This document shows, one piece after another, positions 49,971 through 61,373 of a stretch of DNA of 64,000 nucleotides (position 1 is its first letter; every line of letters begins with the position of its first letter). The stretch comes from Annona cherimola (Eukaryota; Streptophyta; Magnoliopsida; Magnoliales; Annonaceae). A model generated the notes under the pieces. The model was not told the origin of the DNA. It did not search any database and worked only from the letters and a program-made list of their open reading frames with translations. A program made the position numbers and the translations under genes. Location of the stretch: assembly GCA_030490835.1 (NCBI GenBank), contig CM059972.1:52743563-52807562 (forward strand), given 5' to 3'.

Positions 49971-51531
49971 TGTTGGGTCCCGAATAGATGGAAAAACCCA
50001 AGAGGGGAGGGGTGAATTGGGTTCTTAAAAATTTCTTTGGTAACTTAAAAACTTAACCCCTTGTAGAATTAATCCCCTTGAATGAAGAAACTGAATGGAA
50101 AGCAAAGTAATAAAGAGAACAGAAATAAAAGCAAGTAGACAAGGATTTTATAGTGGTTCGGGCAACCTCCCTACTCCACTCTTCCAAGCTCACACTCCTT
50201 GTGACTTGGGTTCCACTATTGTATTTCGCGAATACAACTAGAGCCTCTTGCTCTCTTCTAGATTCTAGCTCTAGGGGGCATATACAACCAGAGCCTCTTG
50301 CTCTCTTCTAGATTCTAGCTCTAGGGGGCATCAAACACTTAGCACAAGTAGGTGATGAGTCACACTCCAATCACACACTACTTTGCTACCTCTTGATCTT
50401 AGCTACGCAAGCTAAATCAAGTTTAACACAAACAAGTAAACAATAAAAGTAAACTACACTTTACAGGTGTGTAGAAACGATTTAGCGCAGGGAAGAACTT
50501 GTAGATGATGGCTTTGAAGTTTCTGAATGTAGCTCTTGCAACTTGAAGCACAATTCTTCCTCTCTTGATTGGCTTGATCACTTTAATGCTCTTGTAGATA
50601 GGAGTTATGCTCACTTAATGTTTTCCAACTTCTTCCCTCGTCCACCATGAATGCTATTTATAATTTTGGAGGGAATCCGAACGTTAGAAGGTAGGTGGCG
50701 CGCATTTAATGCGCCAACGTTCGAATTAATTCCGACCGTTGCGACCCAAGTCGCAGGTGGAGTCGACTTCGGATGCGACTTCGCCCAAGTCGCAGATGGA
50801 GTCGACTTCGGGTGCGACTTCGCTTCTCCGTCGCAACTTCAAGTTCCAGTCAGGGTCGACTTGGCTTTGCGACTTCACCCAAGTCGCAGGTGGAGTCGAC
50901 TTGGGGTGCGACTTCACCTTCTGCTCGCGACTTCAAGTTCTGATTCTTTGCAGAATGTTTTTCTTCAATCATTTTCATTTTGGAATAGCTCCTCTTACTT
51001 GTAGTCTTTGTGAATCTTGAAGAGCTTGACCCTTGCATGATTGATTCAACCTCCTTGCTTCGCTTTGGACTCATGACTTGATTTTATCTTCCAGCTTATC
51101 TTCTGAAAAATCGCCTCTGCCCGATCGAAGTCGATGTCGGAGTCGACTTCGGCTGCGACTTCACCTCAAGTCGCACGTGGAGTCGACTTGGGGTGCAACT
51201 TCGGTATTCTGCTGTTTTGAATTCAACTCTGGAAGGTTTCGCCCAACTGAAGTCGATGGTGAGGTCGACTTCGTTTGCGACTTGGCTACCCAAGTCGCAG
51301 GTGGAGTCGACTTGGCCTGCGACTTCACCTTCCCTTCTTCCGTTTTCAGCTCTGGACGTTCTGCATGTTTGAAGTCGATCTTGGAGTCGACTTGGGGATC
51401 GACTTGGCCTTCCTAACTTGATTTTCTTCAAATGTATATTCCTTAAACATTTCACAAACTTGTTAGTAGCCAAGACATACTCAAATTGATTTGTTAATCA
51501 TCAAAATATGGATTTAGCTATATTTCCAACA
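49971..51531 (-). repeat. 3' LTR of element D
   Basis: 1561 bp. It contains a 50-bp perfect-period tandem duplication (50231-50330), a minus-strand TATA box and arrays of degenerate 39-bp units with the palindrome GTCGAC (50744-50935 and 51125-51420). ORFs across these units, rich in Val, Asp and Ser, are artefacts. Confidence 0.95.
50654..50662 (-). promoter_or_regulatory. TATA box of element D 3' LTR
   Basis: TATAAATAG on the minus strand; identical at 59294-59302 in the 5' LTR, where it would drive the element's RNA. Confidence 0.6.
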
Positions 51532-51549
51532 ATCTCCCCCTTTTTGATG
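51532..51549 (-). other. Polypurine tract of element D
   Basis: Minus strand CATCAAAAAGGGGGAGAT, directly before the 3' LTR. Confidence 0.9.
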
Positions 51550-51898
51550 ATTGACAAAACCGATTTGAGTGGATACCTTTCATTAAAAATAATATGCTCA
51601 TATTGCATTTTAAAATCATGCTTATGCTCATGCAAACAGAATATTCAAATATCATGTAAGCATATCCTACTCTCCTCCCCATTCTTACTCTTCTCTTCTT
51701 ACATCTCTCTCCCCTTTAAAATCATCTCTCTCCCCTTTTTAATCATTAAGACTTATACTCAATTTTTCAACTCAAATACTCTTCTTCTCCTTAAATCTCT
51801 CTCCCCCTTTTTGTCAATATATCAAAAAGATTAGAGGGTATTCAAAGAGATAGGTGGGTTAGCTCCCCCTAAATGGGTGCTCCCCCTCAATTTATGCT

Positions 51899-54800
51899 TT
51901 AAGTGAGTTCAAGCATTCCCATGTCATTTCTAATCTTATAAAATGCTTCTTTTGCTAGGGGCTTAGTGAATATATCTGCAACTTGATCCTCTGTTCTTAC
52001 ATATACCAAACATATGTCATGATTTTCTACATGTTCTCTAATGAAATGATGTCTAAGGTCTATATGTTTGGTCCTAGAATGCAAGACTGGATTCTTGGTT
52101 AGACATATGGCACTGGTATTATCACATTTGATAGGTATATCTTTGAAATCCATGCCGTAGTCCCTAAGTTACTGTTTCATCCAAAGTAATTGGGCACAAC
52201 AGCTCCCGGCGGCAATATATTCGGCTTCCGCCGTAGATAGAGCAACACTAGTTTGTTTTCTTGAAAACCATGAAACCAACATGCTTCCAAGAAACTGACA
52301 TGTTCCACTAGTGCTTTTTCTATCTACTTTGTAACCAGCAAAATCCGCATCCGAGTAGCCGATTAGATCAAAATTAGAGCCCTTTGGATACCATAGTCCT
52401 AAATTGGTAGTGTCTACTAGATATCTAAAAATTCTTTTCACAGCTACCAAGTGTGATTCTTTTGGGCATGATTGAAATCTAGAGCACATACACACACTAA
52501 ACAAAATGTCTGGCCTAGAAGCAGTTAAATACAATAAGGAACCTATCATGCTTCTATACAATTTTATATCAACTAATTTTCCCTTTTCATCTTTGTCCAT
52601 TTTGATTGTGGAGCTCATGGGCGTGTTTGCTCCTTTGCTGTTCTCCATGCCAAACTTTTTGAGCATCTCCTTGATGTATTTGGACTGGTTTATGAAGATT
52701 CCTTCATTTAGTTGCTTGATTTGCAGTCCAAGGAAAAAGTTTAACTCTCCCATCATGCTCATCTCAAATTCTTTCTGCATAAGTTCAGAAAACTCTTGAC
52801 AAAGAGATTCATTAGTAGCACCAAAAATGATATCATCAACATAAATTTGAATGATCAATATGTCCTTTTCTTTATACTTGATAAACAAAGTGGTGTCTAC
52901 CTTTCCTTTTTGAAAATCGTGATCAATCAGAAATTTGCTTAGTCTATCATACCAAGCCCTTGGAGCTTGTTTTAATCCATATAATGCTTTGGTTAGCTTG
53001 TATACAAATTTAGATTGATCTTTTTCCTCAAATCCAGGTGGTTGTTCAACATACACCTCTTCATTTATATAACCATTCAGAAATGCACTTTTGACATCCA
53101 TTTGAAACAATTTAAAGTTCATGTGAGATGCAAAAGCTAGTAAGATGCGAATTGCCTCTAATCTAGCAACCGGGGCATAGGATTCTTCAAAATCTATTCC
53201 TTCTTCTTGTGAGTATCCTTTTGCCACAAGTCTAGCTTTGTTTCTTACTAGTAGTCCACTTTCATCTAATTTGTTCCTAAAGACCCACTTGGTGTCAATA
53301 ACACTACAATCATTTGGTCTAGGAACAAGGTGCCAAACTTGATTTCTTTCAAATTGATTTAGCTCTTCTTGCATTGCTATAATCCAGTTTTCATCATCAA
53401 GAGCTTGTTCAATATTAGAAGGTTCAATCTTGGATACAAAAGCATATTGTCCACACACATTTTGCTTTGACCTTCTAGTTTTTACACCTTCATACACATT
53501 CCCTATAATTTGTTCAATTGGATGTGCATGTTTGAATTTTAAATCAGATGGAGGTTTATAGGAATTGTTACCTTCACTTACCCTTTCCTCCATGGATTCT
53601 TCTTGCTTTTCCATATGCAATTTTTCAAGATTGCTTGTTATGTCATCTGCATCACTTAGATCATCTTTTCTTTTAAAGCATGTATTAGTTTCATCAAAAA
53701 TAACATGTATGGATTCTTCTACAACTTGGTTTCTTTTATTGAAAACTCTATATGCTTTGCTATTTGATGAATAACCAACGAATATTGCTTCATCACTTTT
53801 AGCATCAAGTTTTCCCAAGTTGGTTTTTCCATTGTTCAGAACATAACATGTGCATCCAAAAGCATGAAAATAAGATATGTTTGGTTTCCTTCCTTTCCAT
53901 AGCTCATATGGGGTCTTTTTCAAGATTGCTCTAATGGTAACTCGATTTAAAACATGACAAGCTGTGCTTACAGCTTCACCCCAAAATTTCTTAGATAATT
54001 TGCTCTCATTTAGCAATGTTCTAGCCATCTCTTGTATAGTTCTGTTTTTCCTTTCAACTACTCCATTTTGTTGTGGAGTCCTTGGTGCAGAAAATGTGTG
54101 ATGAATTCATTTTTCATTACATAATTCTGTGAATCGTTTGTTCTCAAATTCACCACCATGGTCACTCCTTATACACAAAATGGTATTCTGTTTTTCATTT
54201 TCCACCAAGTTTACAAAAGTTGAAAACATAGAGAAAGCTTCATCTTTGCTAGCTAAGAGAATTACCCATGTAAATCTTGAAAAGTCATCAACAATCACAA
54301 ATACATATTTCTTTCCACCAATGGTTAAGATGTCGGATGGCCCATATAGATCCATGTGTAGCAATTCAAGTGGCCTAGTGGTGGAAATCTCCTTTTTGGT
54401 AGAAAAAGACATCTTTGGTTGTTTAGATAATTGACATGCCTTACATAATTTATTTTTGTCATATTTCAACTTAGGCAAGCCTTCTACCAAACTCTTTTTC
54501 CATAGGGTCTTTATGTTTCTCATGTTTATATGCCCAAGCCTTTTATGCCAAACCTATGGATCATTATCAATGGCCATTAGACATTGACCATTTAGTTCAT
54601 CAAGTGAAACCAAATATACATTTCCATGTCTTTTTCCACTAAACATGATATGTTCACCATCAAATACATTGCATATAGATGATTCAAACACAACCTTATA
54701 TCCTTTATCACATAATTGGCTAATGCTCATTAAGTTATGCTTGAGTCCTTCAACAAACAAAACATCCTCCATGCATGCATTTGAGCTACTGTAAATATTT

Positions 54801-54990
54801 TCTTTACCTTTGATTTTACCTTTCTCATTATTACCAAAGGCAACCGTTCCGTCGTTGCAAGGCTTAAGTTTGTGGAATAAACTTCTTTCTCCGGTCATGT
54901 GCCTTGAACAACCGCTATCCATGAACCACACATTATTTGCCTTTGCCTTTAAACAAATCTGAAAAGTAAACAAATAATCCTTATCTTTTT
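51899..54990 (-). pseudogene. D pol: protease, integrase, RT, RNase H
   Basis: Minus strand, one frame throughout, with three in-frame stops at 54551-54553, 54107-54109 and 52166-52169. Order: protease site WFMDSGCSRHMTG (near 54915); GAG-pre-integrase with the histidine motif HKRLGH and CKACQLSKQ; integrase D (LELLHMDLYGP), D (IRSDHGGEFE) and E ([11 protein letters not shown], near 54065). RT motifs are [31 protein letters not shown] and catalytic YVDD at 52832-52843. RNase H has [10 protein letters not shown] and ends near VADIFTKPL. All catalytic residues I can check are present; only the stops disable it. Length and order fit the copia family. Confidence 0.95.
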
Positions 54991-55005
54991 GGTACCCATT
55001 TTATG

Positions 55006-56729
55006 TGTAACGCCCCATTCATAAAAATACTCAATAACTAATCAACGGCGCTACACAATCATAGAAAAATTCGGCAGCATCTCCCCATAACATACAAGGG
55101 GTAATATGGAATACATGACCTGATATTCATTACATTTCCATCTGTAACATTCAAACCTATTTATATACTTGCATCTTCATATAATAAGAACATTCATATA
55201 GAAGGAAATCATTACATATTTTCCTTACACAACAAACAGATATAATAGTCATGCATATGTGCATCAACAAGGATTATAATCCAATCTGAAATACCAAATA
55301 CATTATAGTTGTCAAAACGAATCCGCCTAAGTAATTGTCTACATATATGATTATCAAAAGAGCACAAGTCTAAAAGAACTGGAATCAATATATTGTGCTA
55401 GGGTCTCTCATGTTTGATCTTCAACTTGTCCCATCCTTAAGTTCTCCTTCTGACCTGCGATCTAAAACCACAATAACAATGATATGAGTCTAAATAGACC
55501 CAGTAAGTAGATAGTGGTTAGCACAAAGTGCAAATAAGCATAATGATGGATACTCATACAGTGATGAAGCTAATACACATGGGTCCAATACCCACTCCCA
55601 AGATCGTATACATATAACATACACACAAATTGACCAACACAACCAATCATCTACTCATGTCCATCAAGGGCCATGAACAACCCTCTCCTCATGTCAATCA
55701 GGGGCCATGAACAACCCTTACAACCAACTATTTGAGATAACGCATCATACACAACAGACAATGAAACACATCGCAAACCACGCATACAACATCAACACAA
55801 TTCAGATACAACACGTAGATCTGTCACACAAACATTTTATCAAACACATGATAGGTGCGAAATGAAAGAACCTTCAATTCATACTCTCGATTGGGGCAAA
55901 TCAATTCACGTCACATTTCAACAATATAACAACTGCTAAGAAGTCTTTTACATCATAGAAATCACGCATTCAAAGTAAATTCACCATGAACCCTAACTGT
56001 TACGAACTCTACGCCTAATATCAGGGAGTCGTTAGAAGCTATACATTCCCTCTAGCCTCGTATCGCGTTTAACGTAAAATTTCATGACTAAATCGAGAAG
56101 GGGCGACATCTACTTACCTTGACCGTGATCCCTCCCAAGACAGCGACCCTAGATGTGGACTGCAGAAATTCGGAGCCTTGGAGCTTCCTGAACTCGGATC
56201 TATGACCTTCAAGGTAGTTGGTATAGTTCCCCTTAAGCGATCACGGGTGGTTCGAACTGAGTGGAAGAGAAAGTGGAAGAGGAACGAAGAACCAGAAGAG
56301 AAGGAGAAGAGAACGCGGTCGGGCGCGAAATGGGAATGAAACCCTAGAGCGCGGGCCGCTTATGTTAATAGAATCCATTGAGTCGGGTCGGGGCTCGGGT
56401 CGGGTCCAGTCGCAATTAGTAATTTAATTCCCCTCTCCTACAACTTAATAATTTAAATTTTCTCCGGGGGCGCTGCCCCCTTCACCCTCGCGACCTGACC
56501 GGTCAGGTCGAACCCCGTACCTACTCTGCGAGGGAAACAATAGTTATAGAGCCCATCAATGGAACGCTAATCATACATGCACATATGCACTATACATCTC
56601 CTAAATGTCGTGTCCATGTATGTTATGTATCCATTAATATCGTAAAATTCTTACTAGCATGTTCATAAGTTACCTCATAAATAGAGAACAGTTATAATAA
56701 AAATAGAATAAAAATACCTGGTCCTCACA
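55006..56729 (-). repeat. Solo LTR H inside element D (1724 bp)
   Basis: Edges TGTAACGCCCC and GGTCCTCACA, with a perfect TSD ttatg at 55001-55005 and 56730-56734. The minus-strand reading starts TGTGAGGACCAGG and has the gypsy-like block around the GGTCGCAGGTC-type end, so I place it on the minus strand. Nothing internal remains. It sits at the gag-pol junction of D and contains GC-rich sequence near 56330-56520, unlike its neighbours. No gene seen. Confidence 0.88.
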
Positions 56730-56734
56730 TTATG

Positions 56735-58562
56735 GGTCCATTTGGGTTAGTAATATTATTCAACCTTTGTTGCTCCAACTTAGAAAGTCCAAATCTTGTG
56801 TTTCTTGGAACCCAAACTAGTTTTGCACCATAATCAAACAATCTCTTAAAGTTACACTTGTAAACTTTATGACCCATTTTGTTGCAAAAGTTGCAAGCCA
56901 TTGGTAATCTAGGAGTAGGCCTCCAAGTATATTTTGGTTCAAATGTTGGTCTTTTAGTCCACATAACATTTCTCCTTTGTGGCTTGTATATAGGTGCAAT
57001 TTTGGTTTGATATTTCCCAAGTGTAGGCACATTTGATTTGCCACTTTCTCCTTGCTCAAATGTATTGTATCCAAGACCTCTTTTGTTTGTTTGGGAGGTC
57101 ATGTTCAGAAACATCTTTACACTTTCTCCTGGATTAGAGAACTTTGCTAATGATTCATTTAAGGATTTGTTCTCCTTTTTCAGTTTCTCTACTTCTTTCA
57201 ACAATGATTCATTTTCTTCTTTCAATTTTGTTGATTTTTCAGCTAGTTTTCCATTTTCAATAATAATAAAATTGCATTGTTGTTTCTTTGAGGACAACTT
57301 GTTTCCTAGATTTTTGATTTCCTCATATAATGAATCATAGGCAGTTTGTAGTTCTTCTAATTCAGCACATTTGATGCAATTTTGAAAAGAAGAATAACTT
57401 GATTGAGAATAGCAAGGTTTGGAAGTTACCTCATCATTGCTTGTACATTTGGTTGAGGTGGATTGTTCTTCCAAAACTTCAGTCGTGTTTAAGCATAGCA
57501 AGTCCTCTTCTTGCTCGATTCGTGCCATGCAGCATATTCTTGCACAGTTGGCTGCATCATTGTCGTCGGTTGAAGAGCTGCATGTTGATGAAGTTTCCTC
57601 GTTGACGAACATGCCTCTTCCTCTTGGCCTTTGGTATTTTCTTCTTTCATGATTCTCCTTTGGCCTTTCTTCCGGTGTAGGACATTGAGCTTGCATATGT
57701 CCTACGCCCCCGCATCGGTAGCATTTTGTGACCTCCTTCTTCTTTTCTTTTTGTGGTCTTTCTTTGAAGCCTTTAAGGTTCTTTTCTTTTCTCACAAATT
57801 TTCGAAACTTGTGAGTAAGAAGTGCAATATCTTCGTCACCATTGTTAGACGAGGAGGTAGACTCATCTGAGTTGCGTGCCGCTTTTAATGCAATGATTTT
57901 CTTCCCTTTATGATTCTCTTCGTTTCTTCTCTTAATTAGCTCATGTGACATTAGTAAGCTAATTAGATCTTCTAGCTTTAGGGTGTTGAGGTCTTTTGCT
58001 TCTTCAATGCTGTAATCTTTGGAGTCCATGAATCCGGTAGAGCTCTTAGTATCTTCATCACCTGTTCGGATTCAGAGATAGCTTTTCCAAGACCTTTGAG
58101 AGCATTAGTAATCTTAGAAAATCTTGCAAACATTTCAGAAATGTTTTCAGTGTCTAGCATTCTGAAATTTTCAAACTCTCCAATCAAAATGTTTCTCCTA
58201 GTCCCTTGGACTTGGGAGGTTCCTTCATAAATAGATGTTAGAGTATCCCATATCTCTTTTGCAGTCAAACAAGAAGATACTCTATCATACTCCGAAGCCG
58301 TAAGAGCACAAAATAAAGAATTCATTGCCTTGGCATTGCTCTTGACGGTTCTTACTTCCTCTTCGGTCCAATTGGAAGCTCTTTCATCAATTGGCAAAGT
58401 TACACCATCTTGGATAGCAATCCAAGAATCCATGTCGGTAGCCATGATGAGTTGCTTCATACGAAGCTTCCAATACCCAAAGTTGCTCCCATCAAACAAT
58501 TGTGGCCTTGTAAAAGATTGGCCCTCGGCAAAAGCAGGAACGGAAGTAGATTGGGATGCCAT
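56735..58562 (-). pseudogene. D gag: capsid, CCHC knuckle, coiled coil; one frameshift
   Basis: Minus strand, ATG at 58562 (MASQSTSVPAFAEG), 48 bp inside the LTR. Residues 1-185 carry the copia gag core (FDGSNFGYWKLRM, SCLTAKEIWDTL, FENFRMLDTENI). A one-base loss near 58006-58009 shifts the frame after ALPDSWTPKITA. The remainder continues in the next frame to 56735 with NTLKLEDLISLLMSHEL, a CCHC knuckle CYRCGGVGHMQAQC (near 57700), a long Glu/Lys coiled coil (near 57390-57150) and a second Cys/His motif CNFCNKMGHKVYKC near 56890. It is cut by H just after NPNGP. In the family it forms the virus-like particle. Confidence 0.94.
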
Positions 58563-58598
58563 ATGGTTGGATCTCTTTGGTTCAATTCAAAGACCTGC

Positions 58599-58610
58599 TC
58601 TGATACCACT
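58599..58610 (-). other. Primer binding site of element D
   Basis: Minus strand AGTGGTATCAGAG starts directly at the LTR edge; it matches the initiator tRNA-Met 3' end. Confidence 0.9.
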
Positions 58611-60170
58611 TGTTGGGTCCCGAATAGATGGCAAAACCCAAGAGGGGAGGGGTGAATTGGGTTCTTAAAAATTTCTTTGGTAACTTAAAAACTTAACCCC
58701 TTGTAGAATTAATCCCTTTGAATGAAGAAACTGAATGGAAAGCAAAGTAATAAAGAGAGCAGAAATAAAAGCAAGTAGACAAGGATTTTATAGTGGTTCG
58801 GGCAACCTCCCTACTCCACTCTTCCAAGCTCACACTCCTTGTGACTTGGGTTCCACTATTGTATTCCGCGAATACAACTAGAGCCTCTTGCTCTCTTCTA
58901 GATTCTAGCTCTAGGGGGCATATACAACCAGAGCCTCTTGCTCTCTTCTAGATTCTAGCTCTAGGAGGCATCAAACACTTAGCACAAGTAGGTGATGAGT
59001 CACACTCCAATCACACACTACTTTGCTACCTCTTGATCTTAGCTACGCAAGCTAAATCAAGTTTAACACAAACAAGTAAACAATAAAAGTAAACTACACT
59101 TTACAGGTGTGTAGAAACGATTTAGAGCAGGGAAGAACTTGTAGATGATGGCTTTGAAGTTTCTGAATGTAGCTCTTGCAACTTGAAGTACAATTCTTCC
59201 TCTCTTGATTGGCTTGATCACTTTAATGCTCTTGTAGATAGGAGTTATGCTCACTTAATATTTTCCAACTTCTTCCCTCGTCCACCATGAATGCTATTTA
59301 TAATTTTGGAGGGAATCCGAACGTTAGAAGGTAGGTGGCGCGCATTTAATGCGCCAACGTTCGAATTAATTCCGACCGTTGCGACCCAAGTCGCAGGTGG
59401 AGTCGACTTCGGATGCGACTTCGCCCAAGTCGCAGATGGAGTCGACTTCGGGTGCGACTTCGCTTCTCCGTCGCAACTTCAAGTTCCAGTCAGGGTCGAC
59501 TTGGCTTTGCGACTTCACCCAAGTCACAGGTGGAGTCGACTTGGGGTGCGACTTCACCTTCTGCTCGCGACTTCAAGTTCTGATTCTTTGCAGAATGTTT
59601 TTCTTCAATCATTTTCATTTTGGAATAGCTCCTCTTACTTGTAGTCTTTGTGAATCTTGAAGAGCTTGACCCTTGCATGATTGATTCAACCTCCTTGCTT
59701 CGCTTTGGACTCATGACTTGATTTTATCTTCCAGCTTATCTTCTGAAAATCGCCTCTGCCCGATCGAAGTCGATGTCGGAGTCGACTTCGGCTGCGACTT
59801 CACCTCAAGTCGCACGTGGAGTCGACTTGGGGTGCGACTTCGGCATTCTGCTGTTTTGAATTCAACTCTGGAAGGTTTCGCCCAACTGAAGTCGATGGTG
59901 AGGTCGACTTCGTTTGAGACTTGGCTACCCAAGTCGCAGGTGGAGTCGACTTGGCCTGCGACTTCACCTTCCCTTCTTCCGTTTTCAGCTCTGGACGTTC
60001 TGCATGTTTGAAGTCGATCTTGGAGTCGACTTGGGGATCGACTTGGCCTTCCTAACTTGATTTTCTTCAAATGTATATTCCTTAAACATTTCACAAACTT
60101 GTTAGTAGCCAAGACATACTCAAATTGATTTGTTAATCATCAAAATATGGATTTAGCTACATTTCCAACA
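58611..60170 (-). repeat. 5' LTR of element D
   Basis: 1560 bp, nearly identical to the 3' LTR. It carries the same 50-bp duplication (58871-58970) and the GTCGAC repeat arrays. Its outer edge abuts TSD cccca. Confidence 0.95.
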
Positions 60171-60219
60171 CCCCACACGAGTGAATTTTAGCACGTGTCT
60201 TGTGCTATGTTTGGGGGAG

Positions 60220-60227
60220 TATAAATA
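60220..60227 (+). promoter_or_regulatory. TATA box of LTR G
   Basis: TATAAATA after TTTGGGGGAG; in the LTR it lies about 990 bp before the LTR end. Confidence 0.55.
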
Positions 60228-61222
60228 TGTCTCTTAGGGTTTCTTAAGAGGAGAGAAAGGGGTCATGGCTGCTATGGAAAAAGAGAGAAAACCAAGGCTT
60301 CATGGAATGATAGAAAAGCAAGTGGAGATACAAGTTGTCACCGCAAATTTATTGAGTTTCATCTCCTCTTCTCATGTCTCTCTTCATTTTTGTTATTTTT
60401 CTTGTTTGAGATTATTGTAAACTTGATTTTAATGGGAATTGAAGTCATGCTTATGGGCTGAATCTTCCTATGGTGGGAGATATGTGGGATTTAAACTTAT
60501 AGTCTATGTTATTTGCTTTTCTTATGCTTGAAACGATAATACAATTGTGCTGTGACTTGAGTTTTTTAGATTACCCTTATATATCATGCTTAATGTGTTT
60601 ACAAGCTTTGTAACCTTGTGGATTGATTGAATATTCAGATTCATGCTTGAACAAGTAGGATTTGAATAAGATCCATAAATAAGGCACAGGTGTTCTAGCT
60701 CTTGTTTGTGTTAGATGTTAATAAGGATAGGAATATACCTATTAACCCTATGTAATCTTGATTAGGTTATGTGGTTATCAACTTTGTTTTACTTGGGTGC
60801 ATGGGAACATAGCAAATAACTAAAACTTAGTTAGGTTTGTATGTGTTAGAAGACATATATGAATATGAATGAACCTAGATTAGTAATCTCTGCAGAACTA
60901 ACTTAAATGGGACCCATAGCTATGATTCAATGAATTCATTTCCCTACCTATCTCAATCATCTCAAAGAAATCTCAGCAGTATCCACTCCACTTTGGTCAT
61001 TTATTGCTTAGTTTAGTTTAGTTTAGTTTAATTCAATTCTTTGAAAACAAATTCTCGTTCACTTTACCAATTCACTTAAACAATTGAGATTTAAGGTGCT
61101 GATTTGTTTAACACCATCCTCGTGGGAACGAGACTCTACTAACTCTTTATTACTTGATCGACATATATACTTGCGTTAAAACGAGCATTTTAAATAGACA
61201 TATATGTAGCTCATCAAGTTTT

Positions 61223-61240
61223 TGGCGCCGTTGCCGAGGA
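61223..61240 (+). other. Primer binding site of Athila element G
   Basis: TGGCGCCGTTGCCGAGGA, 6 bp after the LTR end; one change from the usual Athila tRNA-Asp-type site. Confidence 0.9.
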
Positions 61241-61373
61241 TTGGTGCTTTAAACTTTGTACCTGATGATTTCAGTCGTCTTCTGTGAATGTTTATATATT
61301 ATACATAATTTTTTCTTTTGTTTCTTACTTTTGATAAAAGTTTATTACAGGATCTTTTTATTGCAATTTTCAA

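Larger units (their letters stand above)
49971..60170 (-). mobile_element. Copia element D, SIRE/Maximus type, full length
   Basis: 10,200 bp including solo LTR H (about 8.47 kb without it). TSD cccca at 49966-49970 and 60171-60175. The two LTRs (1561 and 1560 bp) have perfect TGTTGG/CCAACA ends. I count about 13 substitutions and one 1-bp indel between them (about 0.8%), so insertion is recent. Minus-strand order: 5' LTR, tRNA-Met PBS, gag with zinc knuckle and coiled coil, protease, integrase, RT, RNase H, polypurine tract, 3' LTR. The long coiled-coil gag points to the SIRE/Maximus lineage. No envelope-like ORF: only about 370 bp separates the RNase H end from the 3' LTR. Confidence 0.93.
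49514..61216 (+). repeat. LTR of Athila element G (about 1.5 kb), interrupted by copia element D
   Basis: LTR G is 49514-49970 plus 60176-61216. It begins with a perfect inverted pair TGATAACTCTA/TAGAGTTATCA (49514-49524, 49531-49541) and ends GCTCATCA just before an Athila PBS. A TATA box is at 60220-60227. It contains GGCGCC and GGTGCC motifs (about 49855-49965). D splits it with TSD cccca. Confidence 0.88.

Noticed and set aside
50651..51416. ORFs with repeated QVEST/VDFGCDF-like peptides
   Set aside because: They come from tandem GTCGAC-rich LTR subrepeats, occur on both strands and are copied in the other LTR.
55006..56729. H as a DNA transposon
   Set aside because: TG...CA ends, a 5-bp TSD and LTR-like internal blocks fit a solo LTR; no terminal inverted repeats beyond a few bases and no transposase.
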